Assembly (NCBI GenBank): GCA_902789245.1
Contig: CADAND010000014.1
Coordinates: 22,494 to 86,493, forward strand
Length of the DNA stretch: 64,000 bases
Direction of reading: 5' to 3'
Origin: an uncultured Bacteroidia bacterium
Lineage (GTDB): Bacteria; Bacteroidota; Bacteroidia; Bacteroidales; UBA932
The notes under the pieces: generated by a model
What the model was told of the DNA's origin: nothing
Seen by the model: only the letters and a program-made list of their open reading frames with translations
The model's database searches: none
Position numbers and translations under genes: made by a program
Shown: one piece after another, positions 42,072 to 52,102 of the stretch
Layout of the letters: each line of letters opens with the position of its first letter
How positions within the stretch are numbered: the stretch's first letter is position 1

Positions 42072-44606
42072 TCAGCGGGCCTCGCGCATGGCCGGAGACT
42101 CCTCGCCGAAGAGGAATTGAGGCGTGTAGCCGCCGTAATCGATCACGATTTTCTCGAACACGATACCCGGGTCCAGGGGGCGCAGGGTGAGCGTCGTCCA
42201 GCCGCCCGCGGCGGGAAGCTCGGAGACGGTCTCCACGACGCGGCGCGCGACGGTCGGGTAGTAGACGGAGTAGATGTTGCGCGGGTCTTCGTTGAGGCGC
42301 TCGTTGAAGAACTGCACCTGCCTGGAGCCGTCCAGGTCCACCTCGTAGCGGTGGCCGCTGTTGTTGAAGGCGAGGGTGGACTTGGTGACCACGTGCACCT
42401 TGACGCCGGACGTCCCCTCCGGCAGCTGCACCCGATAGCTCAGGGCGCCGCCTTCGGCCGGCACGGTGTAGGGCATCAGCGCCACGCCGCTGAGCGTGCG
42501 TCCCATGTCGGGAATCACGGTCCAGGCCGCATCGGCGGCAGGTTCTGCGGCGAACCAGTGCTCCGCCTCGACGGCGGTGTAGCCGCGCGGGTCGGCGGCG
42601 AAGGAGAAGCCGCCGGGCGCCGCGTCGCCGATGCGCCGGATCTGCGGGAGGCGGTCGGCGGGGAAGTTGTCATTCCAGGTCCGGTAGCCGATGTGCTTCT
42701 GGGTCATCATGCCGTCCCACTTGCCGCCGGACATTTCCTTATTATACTGGTTCATCAGGAAGGCGTCGCGCGCGAAGCACTTCTCCACGACGTCCGCCCA
42801 GCGGTCCGCAGCCGGATCGCCCTTGGCGTAGAGGTCGAGGTTCATCGCTTGCGCGTAGTACATCTCATAGATGTTGGCGAGGGCCTGCACCGGGAAGAGG
42901 ATGATTTGCCGGTAGCTGTCGCGGCGCTCGGGCGCGAGGGCGAGGAACTGGCGCAACGCCTCGGCCTCGAGGCGGGCGAATTCATCGCAGACGCGCTTGA
43001 ATTCGCCGGAGGCGAGGTCGTAGGTGGTGCGGTCCATCATTTCGGCCGTGGTGCGGCCGCTGTACTTGCTGTAGAGGTTGAGGATGCGTGCGGCCTCGTC
43101 CGCCTGGTCCTCCCCGAACGCCGCGGCGCAGAAGGCGCGGGTGTGGTCGAGCAGGTTCCCGGCCGTAAAAGCTTCCGGCCGGCGCGCAATCGCCAGGAAG
43201 AGGTCGATCGGGTACTCCATCGGCTTGAGGTCGCCGACATTGACCACCCAGAGTTTGTCCACGCCATAGGCATAGGTCAGCTGCAGCTGCTCCCACATGT
43301 TCTGGATCGGGGTGATGTTCAGCCATTTGGAGTTGCGCGGAGCGCCCACATAGTCAACATGGTAATAGATGCCCCAGCCGCCCTTGCGCTTGCGCTCTTC
43401 GGCGGTCGGGAGCTTGCGGACATTGCCCCAGTTGTCGTCGGACAGCAGGATCGTCACGTCGTCGGGCACGCGCAGGCCCAGGTCGTAGTACTGCTGCACC
43501 TCTTTGTAAAGGGCCCAGACCTGCGGCCGCTCCTCGGCGGGGCGCTTCGTCACCTTGCGGATGATCTTGCGCTGGTTCTTGATGATGCTCTCCAGGAGAT
43601 CGATGTATTTCGCCTCCTCGCCTTCCTTGCCCAGGGCGGCGTCGCCGTCGCCGCGCATGCCGATGGTGATCAGGTCCTCGGTGTCCTTGGCGCGCTCCAT
43701 GCCTTCTGTGAAAAACCGGTCAAGGGTCTTCTTGTTCTTCGTATAGTCCCAGGGGCCGTCGGCATTGCGCTTGCGCACCCACTCCTGGTGGTTGCGGGCC
43801 ATCGGCTCATGGTGGGACGTGCCCATGATGATGCCCATCTCGTCGGCGGTCCGGCTGTTCTCGGGGTCGTCGGCATAGAATGCCCAGCCCCACATGGCGG
43901 GCCAGAGGAAATTGGCGCGCAGGCGGAGCAGGAGTTCGAACACGCGGGCGTAGAAGCGGTGGTCGCCGTAGTCGGTGCCGTAGGTATTCTTGACCCAGCC
44001 GGTCAGGCAGGGCGCTTCGTCGTTGAGGAAGATGCCGCGGTAGCGCACGGCGGGCGGATCTGAGCGGTAGCTGCCGGGCGCGAGCGAGAGGTCCTCGCGG
44101 CGCTCCACGGCCACGTCGGCCCAGTCGTACCAGGGCGACACGCCGATCTGCTCGGAGATCTCGTAGATGCCGTAAATGGTGCCGCGCATGTCCGCGCCCA
44201 CGATGACCAGCGCGTCGTCGTAGCCGGGCACGGCGCTGCCGAGCGTCTGGATGATGTAGCTCTCAAACTGCCCCTGGAGCGGGGTGACGTCAATCAGGCC
44301 CTTCGCGACGAGCTCGCGGACCAGGGCGCTCCCGGGCGTGCCGGCCAGGATGGCGCGGCGGCCGGCCGCGGGCGCCTTCTTTCCGCACACGCGGGCAAAG
44401 TCCTCCCGCAGCGTCTCGGCGGCGATCAGCACGCCGGAGGCGTCGGCCGGGTCGGTGACGACGGCGGCGGGGAGGCCTTTTTCGATCAGGGAGAAACGGC
44501 CGGAGGATGTGCGGGTCTCCGTGATGCCGGGGAAGTCGATGGCGAAGGCCGGGAGGCAGAGCAGCAGTGCGGCCAGGACGGAGGGTAATCTCTTGAACGG
44601 GATCAT
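42072..44606 (-). CDS. Glycoside hydrolase family 115 alpha-(4-O-methyl)-glucuronidase
   Basis: About 844 residues from ATG 44606 (a frame from 44681 is not needed; signal peptide MIPFKRLPSVLAALLLCLPA|FA starts there). GH115 removes (methyl)glucuronate from internal xylose units of xylan. Family landmarks: GADMRGTIYGIYEISEQIGV, SPWYDWADVAV, RYRGIFLNDEAPCLTGWV, NFLWPAMWGWAFYADDPENS, MGTSHHEPMARNHQEWVR, ITIGMRGDGDAAL, ILLSDDNWGNVRKLP, GIYYHVDYVGAPRNSKWLN and WVVNVGDLKPMEYPIDLFLA; the C-terminal module (EAEHWFAAEP onward) is the accessory beta-sandwich. Periplasmic or surface location is predicted. It complements GH67, which needs terminal glucuronate. A promoter box lies at 44636-44643. Confidence 0.95.
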   Translation of the reverse strand: MIPFKRLPSVLAALLLCLPAFAIDFPGITETRTSSGRFSLIEKGLPAAVVTDPADASGVLIAAETLREDFARVCGKKAPAAGRRAILAGTPGSALVRELVAKGLIDVTPLQGQFESYIIQTLGSAVPGYDDALVIVGADMRGTIYGIYEISEQIGVSPWYDWADVAVERREDLSLAPGSYRSDPPAVRYRGIFLNDEAPCLTGWVKNTYGTDYGDHRFYARVFELLLRLRANFLWPAMWGWAFYADDPENSRTADEMGIIMGTSHHEPMARNHQEWVRKRNADGPWDYTKNKKTLDRFFTEGMERAKDTEDLITIGMRGDGDAALGKEGEEAKYIDLLESIIKNQRKIIRKVTKRPAEERPQVWALYKEVQQYYDLGLRVPDDVTILLSDDNWGNVRKLPTAEERKRKGGWGIYYHVDYVGAPRNSKWLNITPIQNMWEQLQLTYAYGVDKLWVVNVGDLKPMEYPIDLFLAIARRPEAFTAGNLLDHTRAFCAAAFGEDQADEAARILNLYSKYSGRTTAEMMDRTTYDLASGEFKRVCDEFARLEAEALRQFLALAPERRDSYRQIILFPVQALANIYEMYYAQAMNLDLYAKGDPAADRWADVVEKCFARDAFLMNQYNKEMSGGKWDGMMTQKHIGYRTWNDNFPADRLPQIRRIGDAAPGGFSFAADPRGYTAVEAEHWFAAEPAADAAWTVIPDMGRTLSGVALMPYTVPAEGGALSYRVQLPEGTSGVKVHVVTKSTLAFNNSGHRYEVDLDGSRQVQFFNERLNEDPRNIYSVYYPTVARRVVETVSELPAAGGWTTLTLRPLDPGIVFEKIVIDYGGYTPQFLFGEESPAMREAR

Positions 44607-44635
44607 ACTTGACAAGGTTTGGTTAGATTTTGGTA

Positions 44636-44643
44636 CAAAACTA
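44636..44643 (-). promoter_or_regulatory. Candidate -7 box for GH115
   Basis: Minus-strand TAGTTTTG, 29 bases upstream of the GH115 ATG; a TTTG lies 24 bases further upstream, longer than the usual spacing, as in activator-dependent promoters. Confidence 0.4.
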
Positions 44644-44659
44644 ATAAAACTACCCCATA

Positions 44660-44683
44660 GGATGTTCCAAATAGAGAACATCC
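44660..44683 (-). terminator. Perfect inverted repeat between the hybrid regulator and GH115 (terminator or operator)
   Basis: GGATGTTC / GAACATCC with an 8-base loop. In the minus direction a T-rich stretch follows at some distance, so it may end the regulator transcript; its position over the -33 region of GH115 also fits an operator. Confidence 0.45.
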
Positions 44684-44709
44684 CTTGTTAATAATGTTAC
44701 CAACCCCCG

Positions 44710-47700
44710 CTATTCAAACATTTTTAACAGATTTTGGTCCTCCGGGTGCTCCTGCAGCCGCGCCACGAATTCGCGCGGCGACAGGCCGAAGAACTCCTTG
44801 AAGGAGCTGGAAAAATAAGAGTGGGAAGCAAAGCCGACGCGGTAGGCGACCTCGGACACGTTCACCTGGTTGTTGGCGAGCAGGTAGGCTGCCTGCTTCA
44901 TGCGGAAGGTCTTGATCAGCGTGCCCGGCGAATCCTTGCCGAAGGCCTTGAGCTTGCGGTTGAGGTGGACGCGGCTGATGCCGACATCCTCGCAGAGCGT
45001 GGCCACGCCGAATTCAGGATCCTCCATATGCGTCTGGATGCTCTCCACGATGCGGTGAAGCAATTTTTCGTCGGCGGAGCCCATCTGGATGCCGGAGTAG
45101 TCGTAGTTGAGCTGGACGCCGAACTTGTCCTTGACGGCCTCGCGCGCGGAGATGACCTGGGCGACGCTGCTGAGCAGCAGATCGACGGAAATGGGCTTGG
45201 AGAGGAACTTGTCGGCTCCGCTGTCGCTGGCCGTCTGCTCTTCCTGCTCGCCGTTCTGGCCGGTCAGGATGATGACCGGGATGTGGCGCGTGGCTTCATT
45301 CTCGCGGATGCGGGCACAGAGTTCGCTGCCGCTCTCGCCGGGCATCACCAGGTCGGTGACCACGGCGTCCGGCAGCTGGTTCTCCACGATGGCCCAGGCG
45401 GAGCCGGCATTCGCGCAGGCGACCACGTTGTACGGGCCGCGCAGCAGGCTCTTGAGGTACTCGCGCGTGTCGTTGTCGTCGTCCACGACAACGACGGTCT
45501 TCTTGGCCCGGGCGGTCTTCTCCTCGCGTGTCTCTTCCTTCGCGTAGGTCTCATCTTCGTGCTCGGCCGGCGAAGTTTTGGTATACAGGTCTTTGTGGTG
45601 CGAGGTGTAGGAGAGCTCCTCCCGGGTCAGGTGGTCCTTGCCCGCGGGCATCAGCACGCGGAAGACCACGCCGTCCTCCTCGTTCTCGGCCGTGATATGG
45701 CCGTGATGCAGCTCCACGAGCATTTTGGTCAGGTTGAGGCCCACGCCGGAGCCGGAATTGGCGTCGTGCGGATTCACCTGCACGAAACGGTCGAAGATGC
45801 GGCTGATCCAGGCCTCTTCGATCCGGCTGCCGGAGTTGAAGATGCGCACCTGGACGAATTCGTGGACGGTGGGGGGAAGCTCGCCCCGATTGGCGGCCGG
45901 TGCGGACACGTCCACGCGGATGCGTCCGCCTTCGGGGGTGTGCTTGAAGGCGTTCGAGAGGATGTTGTAGATGATTTTGTCGAAGTTGCCCTGGTCGATC
46001 CACAGGATCTCTTCCGGGTGGGTTGACGCCAGGGAGAAGTCGATGCGTTTGCTCTCGGCCAGCTTGTCGAAAGACTGCATGATGTCCCGGATGAAGAAGA
46101 TGACGTCCGTCTCCCGGAAGTGCAGCTGCATCTGTCCGGCATCGATTTTCCGGAGGTCCATGAACTGATTGACGATACGATTGATACGCAGACAGTTGCG
46201 ATACATCAGATTGTAGGTGTCCTTGCGGGCGGGGTCTTCTTCCGCTTCGCGCATGGCGCCCAGCGGCGACATCACCAGGTTGAGCGGGGTGCGGATCTCG
46301 TGGGTGAGGTTGGTGAACAGACCGAGCCGAAGCTCCTTCAGCTCCGCTTCCTTCTTTTCCAGGGCGCGCAGGCGCTTCTGCCGGATCCAGTTGCGCAGCA
46401 GCAGGATCAAGACCGCCAGCAGGGCCAGGTAGCAGAGGTAGGCGAGGCCGGTCCGGTACCAGGGGGCCTCGACACGAAGATCGACGCTGTGCTCGGAGCA
46501 GTTCTCGGGGTCATCCGCAAAATAGGCCTTCACCTCGAAGCGGTATCGGCCGGGCGGGACATTCGTATAAGTGGCCATGCGCAGGCGCGCAGGCGCGATT
46601 TTCCAGTCGGAATCGAAGCCGGCCAGGCGGTAGGCATAGACCAGGCGCTGCGGATTGGTGTATTCCGGGACGGAGAATTCGAGCGAGAACAGGTTCGCGC
46701 CGCGCGGGATTTCAATCCGGGTGGCTTCGGAAATGTGCTTGTCAATCAAGTTGTTGCCGTTTGCGGCCGGGTCGTAGGAGACCACCTGGTCCAGCACGGT
46801 CAGGCGGGCCAGGGACACTTGCGGGACGCGGTGGCCGCTGCCGTCCACCAGCAGCGGGGAGAAGTAGGTGATGCCGCCGAGACCGCCGAAATAGAGCTGG
46901 CCGGAGGAGGCTTTGAGCGCAGCCCCGGAGCGGAATTCATTGCCCTGCAGGCCGTCATAGGAGCGGAAGCTGTCGATCTTGCCGCTGCGCGGAGACAGGC
47001 GCGAAAGGCCGCTGAGCGTCGAGAGCCAGACTTCGCCGCTCGCGGAGCAGAGGATGTCGCGGATCACGTTGTTCGACAGGCCGTCGGCCTCGGTGTACTG
47101 CCGGACTTCGCGGGTGTCGTTGTCCACGCGGAAGAGACCGTCGTCCGTACCGAACCACATCGTCCCGTCGGGACTGCTGCCGATGCCGTAAATACGCAGC
47201 GGCTGGTCGCTCTCGGAGAGAATCGAATAAGCGACGATCCGACCGGACGATGGATCGTAACACCAGGGGCCATTGTAAGAGCCCACCCAGAGAAGGCCGT
47301 TTGCGTCCAGGTGCAAGGCACTGATCCATCTGTACTTATCATCGACGGAGCGGGAGGCGAGCCGGCGCGAAGCGGCCTGGATGACGGCCAGGCCCTCGCC
47401 GGATGTGCCCACATAGACCAGGTCCCGTGCCGGATCGTAGGCCATGGTACGGATGCGCACGGTCCCAACCCGGTCGCTGTCGGCGAAGCGACGGATCGTG
47501 CCGCCTGCATCCATGTAGAAAATGCCTTCGTTGTAGGTTCCGATCCAGAGCGTACCATGCTTGTCGCCAACCAGCGCCATGACGGAGTTGTCGGTCAGCG
47601 CGGAGTTCTCGCTGGTGAAGACCCGCTCCGGGCCGTTTCCTTCGAGCGGCTTGCGGAAGATGCCGGCGCCGTCGGTGGCTATCCACAGCGACTGCCGGTC

Positions 47701-48834
47701 TTCGTAGATGGACGTGATGCAGGCGCTGTTTTCGCCGGGGATGCCGCGGCTGCTGCAGCCCAGATAGAAGAAGCCGAACATGGACTGCGGGGCCACCACG
47801 ACGCCGCGCTGGTACAGGCTGAGCCAGATGTTACCCTGGGAATCGACGGTGCTGCTGGTGACGCTCCAACTGCTGATGTCCTGCCGGATGGACGGAAGCA
47901 CCGCTTCGCGGACCTCCTCCGTGGCCGGGTCGAAAAGCAGCAGTCCTCCGTTCTTGTCGCCGACCAGGAAGGTCCGGCCCTCGCCGGGCGAAGCCTGGCG
48001 GTTGAAGAGGATGGTGGTGGCCGTGGTGGCTGCCGCCCGCTTCCCGGCGGCTTTCCGGATGAGTCCGGAACCGGCTTTGCAGTAAAGCAGTCCCTCGGTA
48101 GTTCCGATCAGGAGATCGCCCGTGAGCGGGTCTTCGGCGATGTTTCCGAAGCGGATCTGGTCGGAGAGGCCGGGCAGGTCCGGACTCCAATACAGGTTCT
48201 GAACGGGCTCGAGCGTGATCATGTCCAGGATGATCGGGAAACCGGCACCCTCCGGGAAAATCCAAATGTGTTTCCCGGCGTCCAGGAACATGGCCCGGAT
48301 ATAATCCGTGGGCAGCTGCCGGTAGATCTGTTCACGCAGATCAGGCAGCAATTGCATCGTGTTGCAGTCGATGGCGAAAACGCCCGCGCCGCTCGTGCCC
48401 GCGTACAGGCGGCAGCCGCCGCTGCGGCCGGGCACTTCCAGCAGGCAGCTGGTATAGGGATTGACGATGGCATTCTGCTCGTCGAGCAGCTCAAAGCGGT
48501 GGAATTCGCTGTGCTCCGTATCGAAGCGGTTGAGTCCGTTGGCCGTGGCCACCCAGGTGTTCCCGCGACTGTCCTCCAGCATGCAGTTGACGGACGAACT
48601 CGAGATGGAGGTCGCCCGGTCGCGGTCGTGGCGGAACGTTTCGAAGCGCATGCCGTCAAAGCGGATCAGCCCCCCTTCCGAACACATCCAGATATATCCG
48701 GAGCCGTCCTGGTAGATGCTTGAGACCTGCGAATTAGGCAGGCCGTTTTCCGACATATACAGGCGGGCCGTCTGGCCCGCTGCCGGTGTGAGGACGGCCG
48801 TAATGAGCGCAAAGAAAAGGAAATAACGTTTCAT
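44710..48834 (-). CDS. Hybrid two-component system sensor/regulator (HTCS) of the xylan locus
   Basis: 1374-residue one-protein two-component system. Order: signal peptide (MKRYFLFFALITAVLTPAAG), two periplasmic seven-bladed propellers of Reg_prop repeats (e.g. YIWMCSEGGLIRFDGMRFET, NTWVATANGLNRFD), a Y_Y_Y domain (YAYRLAGFDSDWKI), one membrane helix (about 793-815, AYLCYLALLAVLILLLRNWI), histidine kinase with His about 849 in LFTNLTHEIRTPLNLVMSPL, ATPase with NAFKHTPEGGRI and GSGVGLNLTK, receiver with Asp about 1160 in AVVTDLVMPGESGSE, and an AraC-type DNA-binding domain (VAYRVGFASHSYFSSSFKEF). It likely binds xylo-oligosaccharides in the periplasm and activates the locus. Its promoter at 48858-48887 is of housekeeping type. 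Confidence 0.95.
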   Translation of the reverse strand: MKRYFLFFALITAVLTPAAGQTARLYMSENGLPNSQVSSIYQDGSGYIWMCSEGGLIRFDGMRFETFRHDRDRATSISSSSVNCMLEDSRGNTWVATANGLNRFDTEHSEFHRFELLDEQNAIVNPYTSCLLEVPGRSGGCRLYAGTSGAGVFAIDCNTMQLLPDLREQIYRQLPTDYIRAMFLDAGKHIWIFPEGAGFPIILDMITLEPVQNLYWSPDLPGLSDQIRFGNIAEDPLTGDLLIGTTEGLLYCKAGSGLIRKAAGKRAAATTATTILFNRQASPGEGRTFLVGDKNGGLLLFDPATEEVREAVLPSIRQDISSWSVTSSTVDSQGNIWLSLYQRGVVVAPQSMFGFFYLGCSSRGIPGENSACITSIYEDRQSLWIATDGAGIFRKPLEGNGPERVFTSENSALTDNSVMALVGDKHGTLWIGTYNEGIFYMDAGGTIRRFADSDRVGTVRIRTMAYDPARDLVYVGTSGEGLAVIQAASRRLASRSVDDKYRWISALHLDANGLLWVGSYNGPWCYDPSSGRIVAYSILSESDQPLRIYGIGSSPDGTMWFGTDDGLFRVDNDTREVRQYTEADGLSNNVIRDILCSASGEVWLSTLSGLSRLSPRSGKIDSFRSYDGLQGNEFRSGAALKASSGQLYFGGLGGITYFSPLLVDGSGHRVPQVSLARLTVLDQVVSYDPAANGNNLIDKHISEATRIEIPRGANLFSLEFSVPEYTNPQRLVYAYRLAGFDSDWKIAPARLRMATYTNVPPGRYRFEVKAYFADDPENCSEHSVDLRVEAPWYRTGLAYLCYLALLAVLILLLRNWIRQKRLRALEKKEAELKELRLGLFTNLTHEIRTPLNLVMSPLGAMREAEEDPARKDTYNLMYRNCLRINRIVNQFMDLRKIDAGQMQLHFRETDVIFFIRDIMQSFDKLAESKRIDFSLASTHPEEILWIDQGNFDKIIYNILSNAFKHTPEGGRIRVDVSAPAANRGELPPTVHEFVQVRIFNSGSRIEEAWISRIFDRFVQVNPHDANSGSGVGLNLTKMLVELHHGHITAENEEDGVVFRVLMPAGKDHLTREELSYTSHHKDLYTKTSPAEHEDETYAKEETREEKTARAKKTVVVVDDDNDTREYLKSLLRGPYNVVACANAGSAWAIVENQLPDAVVTDLVMPGESGSELCARIRENEATRHIPVIILTGQNGEQEEQTASDSGADKFLSKPISVDLLLSSVAQVISAREAVKDKFGVQLNYDYSGIQMGSADEKLLHRIVESIQTHMEDPEFGVATLCEDVGISRVHLNRKLKAFGKDSPGTLIKTFRMKQAAYLLANNQVNVSEVAYRVGFASHSYFSSSFKEFFGLSPREFVARLQEHPEDQNLLKMFE

Positions 48835-48857
48835 TGTCGATTTTGTTCCATTCGTTA

Positions 48858-48887
48858 CAAAAATACCAATTCTTTCGGGCTTTGCAA
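48858..48887 (-). promoter_or_regulatory. Bacteroidota-type promoter of the HTCS gene
   Basis: On the minus strand TTG (48887-48885), 19-base spacer, TATTTTTG (48865-48858); 23 bases before the ATG. Confidence 0.65.
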
Positions 48888-48951
48888 GATTCGTGGTTCA
48901 AATTTGACAACATGTGTTTCATCCTTCGCGGGGGTCCTTCTTATAATATGA

Positions 48952-48959
48952 TACATTTG
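48952..48959 (+). promoter_or_regulatory. Candidate -7 box of the SusC operon
   Basis: TACATTTG 53 bases before the SusC ATG. The -33 region lacks TTTG, which fits dependence on the hybrid regulator. The 178-base divergent gap contains no gene. Confidence 0.5.
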
Positions 48960-49012
48960 CGGCACAAACCCACAAAAACTGCCAAACAATCACCATTAAT
49001 TATCTATTCATT

Positions 49013-52000
49013 ATGCGATTAAACCTTAAGAAAACGCTTGTCGTTCTGGCCGCTTGCCTGACGATGCCGTTCTTCGCGCTTGCGCAGAACATCACCGTCA
49101 GCGGCACCGTCAGGGACGCAAGCGGGGAGACCGTCATCGGCGCAGCCGTGATGGTCGCAAATTCTCAGAACGGCGCCGTCACGGGTGTCGACGGAACGTA
49201 TTCCCTCCAGGTCAGCGCCAACGCGACCCTCGAGGTCTCCTGCATCGGCTACAAGACCCAGCAGATCCCCGTCCAGGGACGCAGCCGGATCGACGTGGTC
49301 CTCGCGGATGACGCCGAGCAGCTGGAGGCCACGGTGGTCATCGGTTACGGTACCGCCCGCCGCCAGGATGTGACCGGCTCCATCGTCTCCGTGGGCGGTG
49401 ACAACCTCCGTGCGGTTCCCGCCGGCGACGTCACCCGCGCCCTCGAAGGCCGCGTGGCCGGTGTCGAGATGACCCAGACCAGTTCCAAGCCGGGTTCCTC
49501 GATGCAGATCCGCATCCGTGGCCAGCGCTCGCTGTCCGCGTCCAACGACCCGCTCATCGTGCTTGACGGCATGCCGTTCATGGGTTCGCTGACGGATATC
49601 TCCCCGAGCGACATCAAGAGCATGGATATCCTCAAGGATGCCGCCTCCACCGCCATCTACGGTTCCCGCGGCGCTAACGGTGTCATCCTCATCACCACTT
49701 ATAAGGGTGTCGAGGGCCAGGCTCCGAAGGTCTCCTTCAACGCTTACGCGACATTCAAGAAGCCGGTCAAATACCCGATGATGCCGCGCGAGAAGTATAT
49801 CCAGATGCGCCAGATGGCCGGCCAGTACAAGAATACGCTGGATGAGTCCGACAGCCAGTTCACGGATTGGCAGGACCTGCTGTACCGCAACGGTTACGCC
49901 CAGAACTACGACCTCAATGTCGCCGGCGGCACCCAGAAGGGAAGCTACCGCTTCGGCGTGACCTATTATAATGACGAGGCCGTCATCCCGACCCAGGGTT
50001 ATAAGCGCATCGCCCTCAACGGCAGCGTCGATCAGCAAATCGGCAAGTGGTTCCGCGTGGGCTTCACCACCAACACGAGCTACACCACCAACAGCGGCAA
50101 CCAGGTGGATATGTACGCCGCCCTGTCCAAGTCCCCGCTCGTGGTTCCCTACGACGCTGACGGCAACCTGAAGTGGCGTGTCAACATGCCTTCCGACAAT
50201 GACCAGTACATCATCACGCGCGACCGCGTCCAGGATCTGACCGCCCAGGGCCTCTGGGTGAACGAGTCCAAGTCCATCGCGACCTACAATACCGGTTATG
50301 TGCAGTTCAACTTCCCCTGGGTCGAGGGACTCTCCTTCAAAGCCAGCGCAGGCCTGAACTACCGCAACTCCAAGGGCGGCTCCTTCACCGGCGTGGGTGT
50401 GAACGGTTCCGCGACCAACCCGAACGGCGCTTCCTGGAGCTACAACGACACCTTCAACTGGACCGTCGAGAATCTCCTGACCTTCGACCGCACCTTCGGC
50501 AAGCACCGCGTCAACGCCGTGGCCCTCTACTCCGCCGAGCAGACTACCAGCACCGGCCAGAGCATGAGCGGCAAGAACATCCCGAACGAGCTCTTCCAGT
50601 ACTACAACATCGGTTCTGCCGTGGCCTCCGACATCACCGTGAACGGCGGCAGCTACACGCAGACGGGCCTCATCTCCTACATGGGCCGTATCATGTACTC
50701 CTACGACGACCGCTACATGATCTCCGCCGCCGTCCGTTCCGACGCCTCTTCCCGTCTGGCCTCCGGCCACAAGTGGCACACCTATCCGGCCGTTTCCGTC
50801 GGTTGGAACATCCACAACGAGAAGTTCATGGCTGGCGCCAGCGGCTGGCTCGACGAGTTGAAACTCCGTGTCGGTTACGGTGAGACCTCCAACCAGGCCA
50901 TCTCCGCTTACGCGACCCTCGGCCGCCTGAGCACCTCCGTTTACAATTTCGCTGATGAGAAGTACGGCACCGGCTACTACGTGTCCACCCTCCCGAACGA
51001 AGACCTCGGCTGGGAGTACTCCCAGACCTGGAACTTCGGTCTCGACTTCGGTTTCTTCCAGGGCCGCCTGCGCGGTACCCTCGAGTACTACATGGTTGAC
51101 ACCAAGGACATCCTCCTGAGCCTGGGTCTGCCTTCCACTTCCGGTGTGTCCAGCTACACCGCCAACATCGGTGCGACCCGCAACCGCGGTATCGAACTGA
51201 CCCTCAACGGCACCATCCTCGACAAGGGTGACTGGACCTGGACGGCCGGCCTGAATATCTATGCCAACCGCAACAAGCTCGTGGCCCTGGCCGACGGCAG
51301 CGACCGCAACGAAGGCAACGCCTGGTTCGTGGGCTATCCGCTGAACTGTATCTATGACTATGAGTATGACGGTCTCTGGCAGCCCGGCGATCCTTATATG
51401 GACATCCTCGAGCCCAGCACCGAAGTCAACGGCATGAAGCAGGCCATCGGTTCCATCAAGGTCAAGTACCACGGTGACTACGAGGCCGACGGCACTCCGA
51501 AGCGCGCCATCGATTCCAACGACCGCGTGCCGATCAACGCCGAGGCCCTCTTCCAGGGCGGTTTCAACACCACCGTGAGCTGGAAGAACCTGGATCTCTC
51601 CATCATCGGTTCCTTCCAGGCGGGCGGCATCCTGCTGTCCTCCCTGCACAGTGCCAACTCCTACCTGAACATGCTCTCCGGCCGCCGCGGCCAGATCGAC
51701 GTCGACTACTGGACGCCGACCAATACCACCGCGCACTACCCGCGTCCGGGTTCCCTGAACAGCAGTGACAACCCCAAGTATGCCTCTACGCTGGCTTACT
51801 TCAACGGTTCTTACCTGAAGATCCGCACGATCACGCTCGGCTACCGCTTCCACAAGCTCCCGGCCCTGCGCCGCGCCGGCATTGACAACCTTCGCGTCTA
51901 TGCCACGATCCAGAATCCGGGCCTCGTGCTCTTCTCCGACTTCACCCGCCAGACCGGCCTCGATCCGGAACCGAACGCCAACAGCGGCTCCACCGCTTCC

Positions 52001-52090
52001 GGCCGTCCGGGCCCCAGCCGCATGTCCTACGTGGGCTACAATACGCCGAACACGCGCAACTTCCTGCTCGGTATCAATTTAACCTTCTAA
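49013..52090 (+). CDS. SusC/RagA-family TonB-dependent outer-membrane transporter
   Basis: 1025 residues. Signal peptide MRLNLKKTLVVLAACLTMPF (to ALAQ), a carboxypeptidase-D-like domain (VSGTVRDASGETVIGAAVMV, about 28-105), the plug domain with the SusC hallmark EQLEATVVIGYGTARRQDVT, LEGRVAGVEMTQTSSKPG and DAASTAIYGSRGANGVILIT, then a 22-strand barrel ending NTRNFLLGINLTF with the terminal Phe. It forms the import channel under the SusD lid, energised by TonB. The context (GH10, GH67, GH115, GH43) points to acetyl-glucuronoxylan oligosaccharides. SusD follows 12 bases downstream. Its promoter shows a TACATTTG -7 box but a poor -33. Confidence 0.96.
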   Translation: MRLNLKKTLVVLAACLTMPFFALAQNITVSGTVRDASGETVIGAAVMVANSQNGAVTGVDGTYSLQVSANATLEVSCIGYKTQQIPVQGRSRIDVVLADDAEQLEATVVIGYGTARRQDVTGSIVSVGGDNLRAVPAGDVTRALEGRVAGVEMTQTSSKPGSSMQIRIRGQRSLSASNDPLIVLDGMPFMGSLTDISPSDIKSMDILKDAASTAIYGSRGANGVILITTYKGVEGQAPKVSFNAYATFKKPVKYPMMPREKYIQMRQMAGQYKNTLDESDSQFTDWQDLLYRNGYAQNYDLNVAGGTQKGSYRFGVTYYNDEAVIPTQGYKRIALNGSVDQQIGKWFRVGFTTNTSYTTNSGNQVDMYAALSKSPLVVPYDADGNLKWRVNMPSDNDQYIITRDRVQDLTAQGLWVNESKSIATYNTGYVQFNFPWVEGLSFKASAGLNYRNSKGGSFTGVGVNGSATNPNGASWSYNDTFNWTVENLLTFDRTFGKHRVNAVALYSAEQTTSTGQSMSGKNIPNELFQYYNIGSAVASDITVNGGSYTQTGLISYMGRIMYSYDDRYMISAAVRSDASSRLASGHKWHTYPAVSVGWNIHNEKFMAGASGWLDELKLRVGYGETSNQAISAYATLGRLSTSVYNFADEKYGTGYYVSTLPNEDLGWEYSQTWNFGLDFGFFQGRLRGTLEYYMVDTKDILLSLGLPSTSGVSSYTANIGATRNRGIELTLNGTILDKGDWTWTAGLNIYANRNKLVALADGSDRNEGNAWFVGYPLNCIYDYEYDGLWQPGDPYMDILEPSTEVNGMKQAIGSIKVKYHGDYEADGTPKRAIDSNDRVPINAEALFQGGFNTTVSWKNLDLSIIGSFQAGGILLSSLHSANSYLNMLSGRRGQIDVDYWTPTNTTAHYPRPGSLNSSDNPKYASTLAYFNGSYLKIRTITLGYRFHKLPALRRAGIDNLRVYATIQNPGLVLFSDFTRQTGLDPEPNANSGSTASGRPGPSRMSYVGYNTPNTRNFLLGINLTF

Positions 52091-52102
52091 TCGGATCCGA
52101 AT

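Noticed and set aside
46120-48723. Long plus-strand frame antisense to the hybrid two-component gene
   Set aside because: Shadow frame of a GC-rich gene with no recognisable domain.
49019-51853. 944-codon open frame antisense to SusC
   Set aside because: Same composition effect; SusC on the plus strand is unmistakable.
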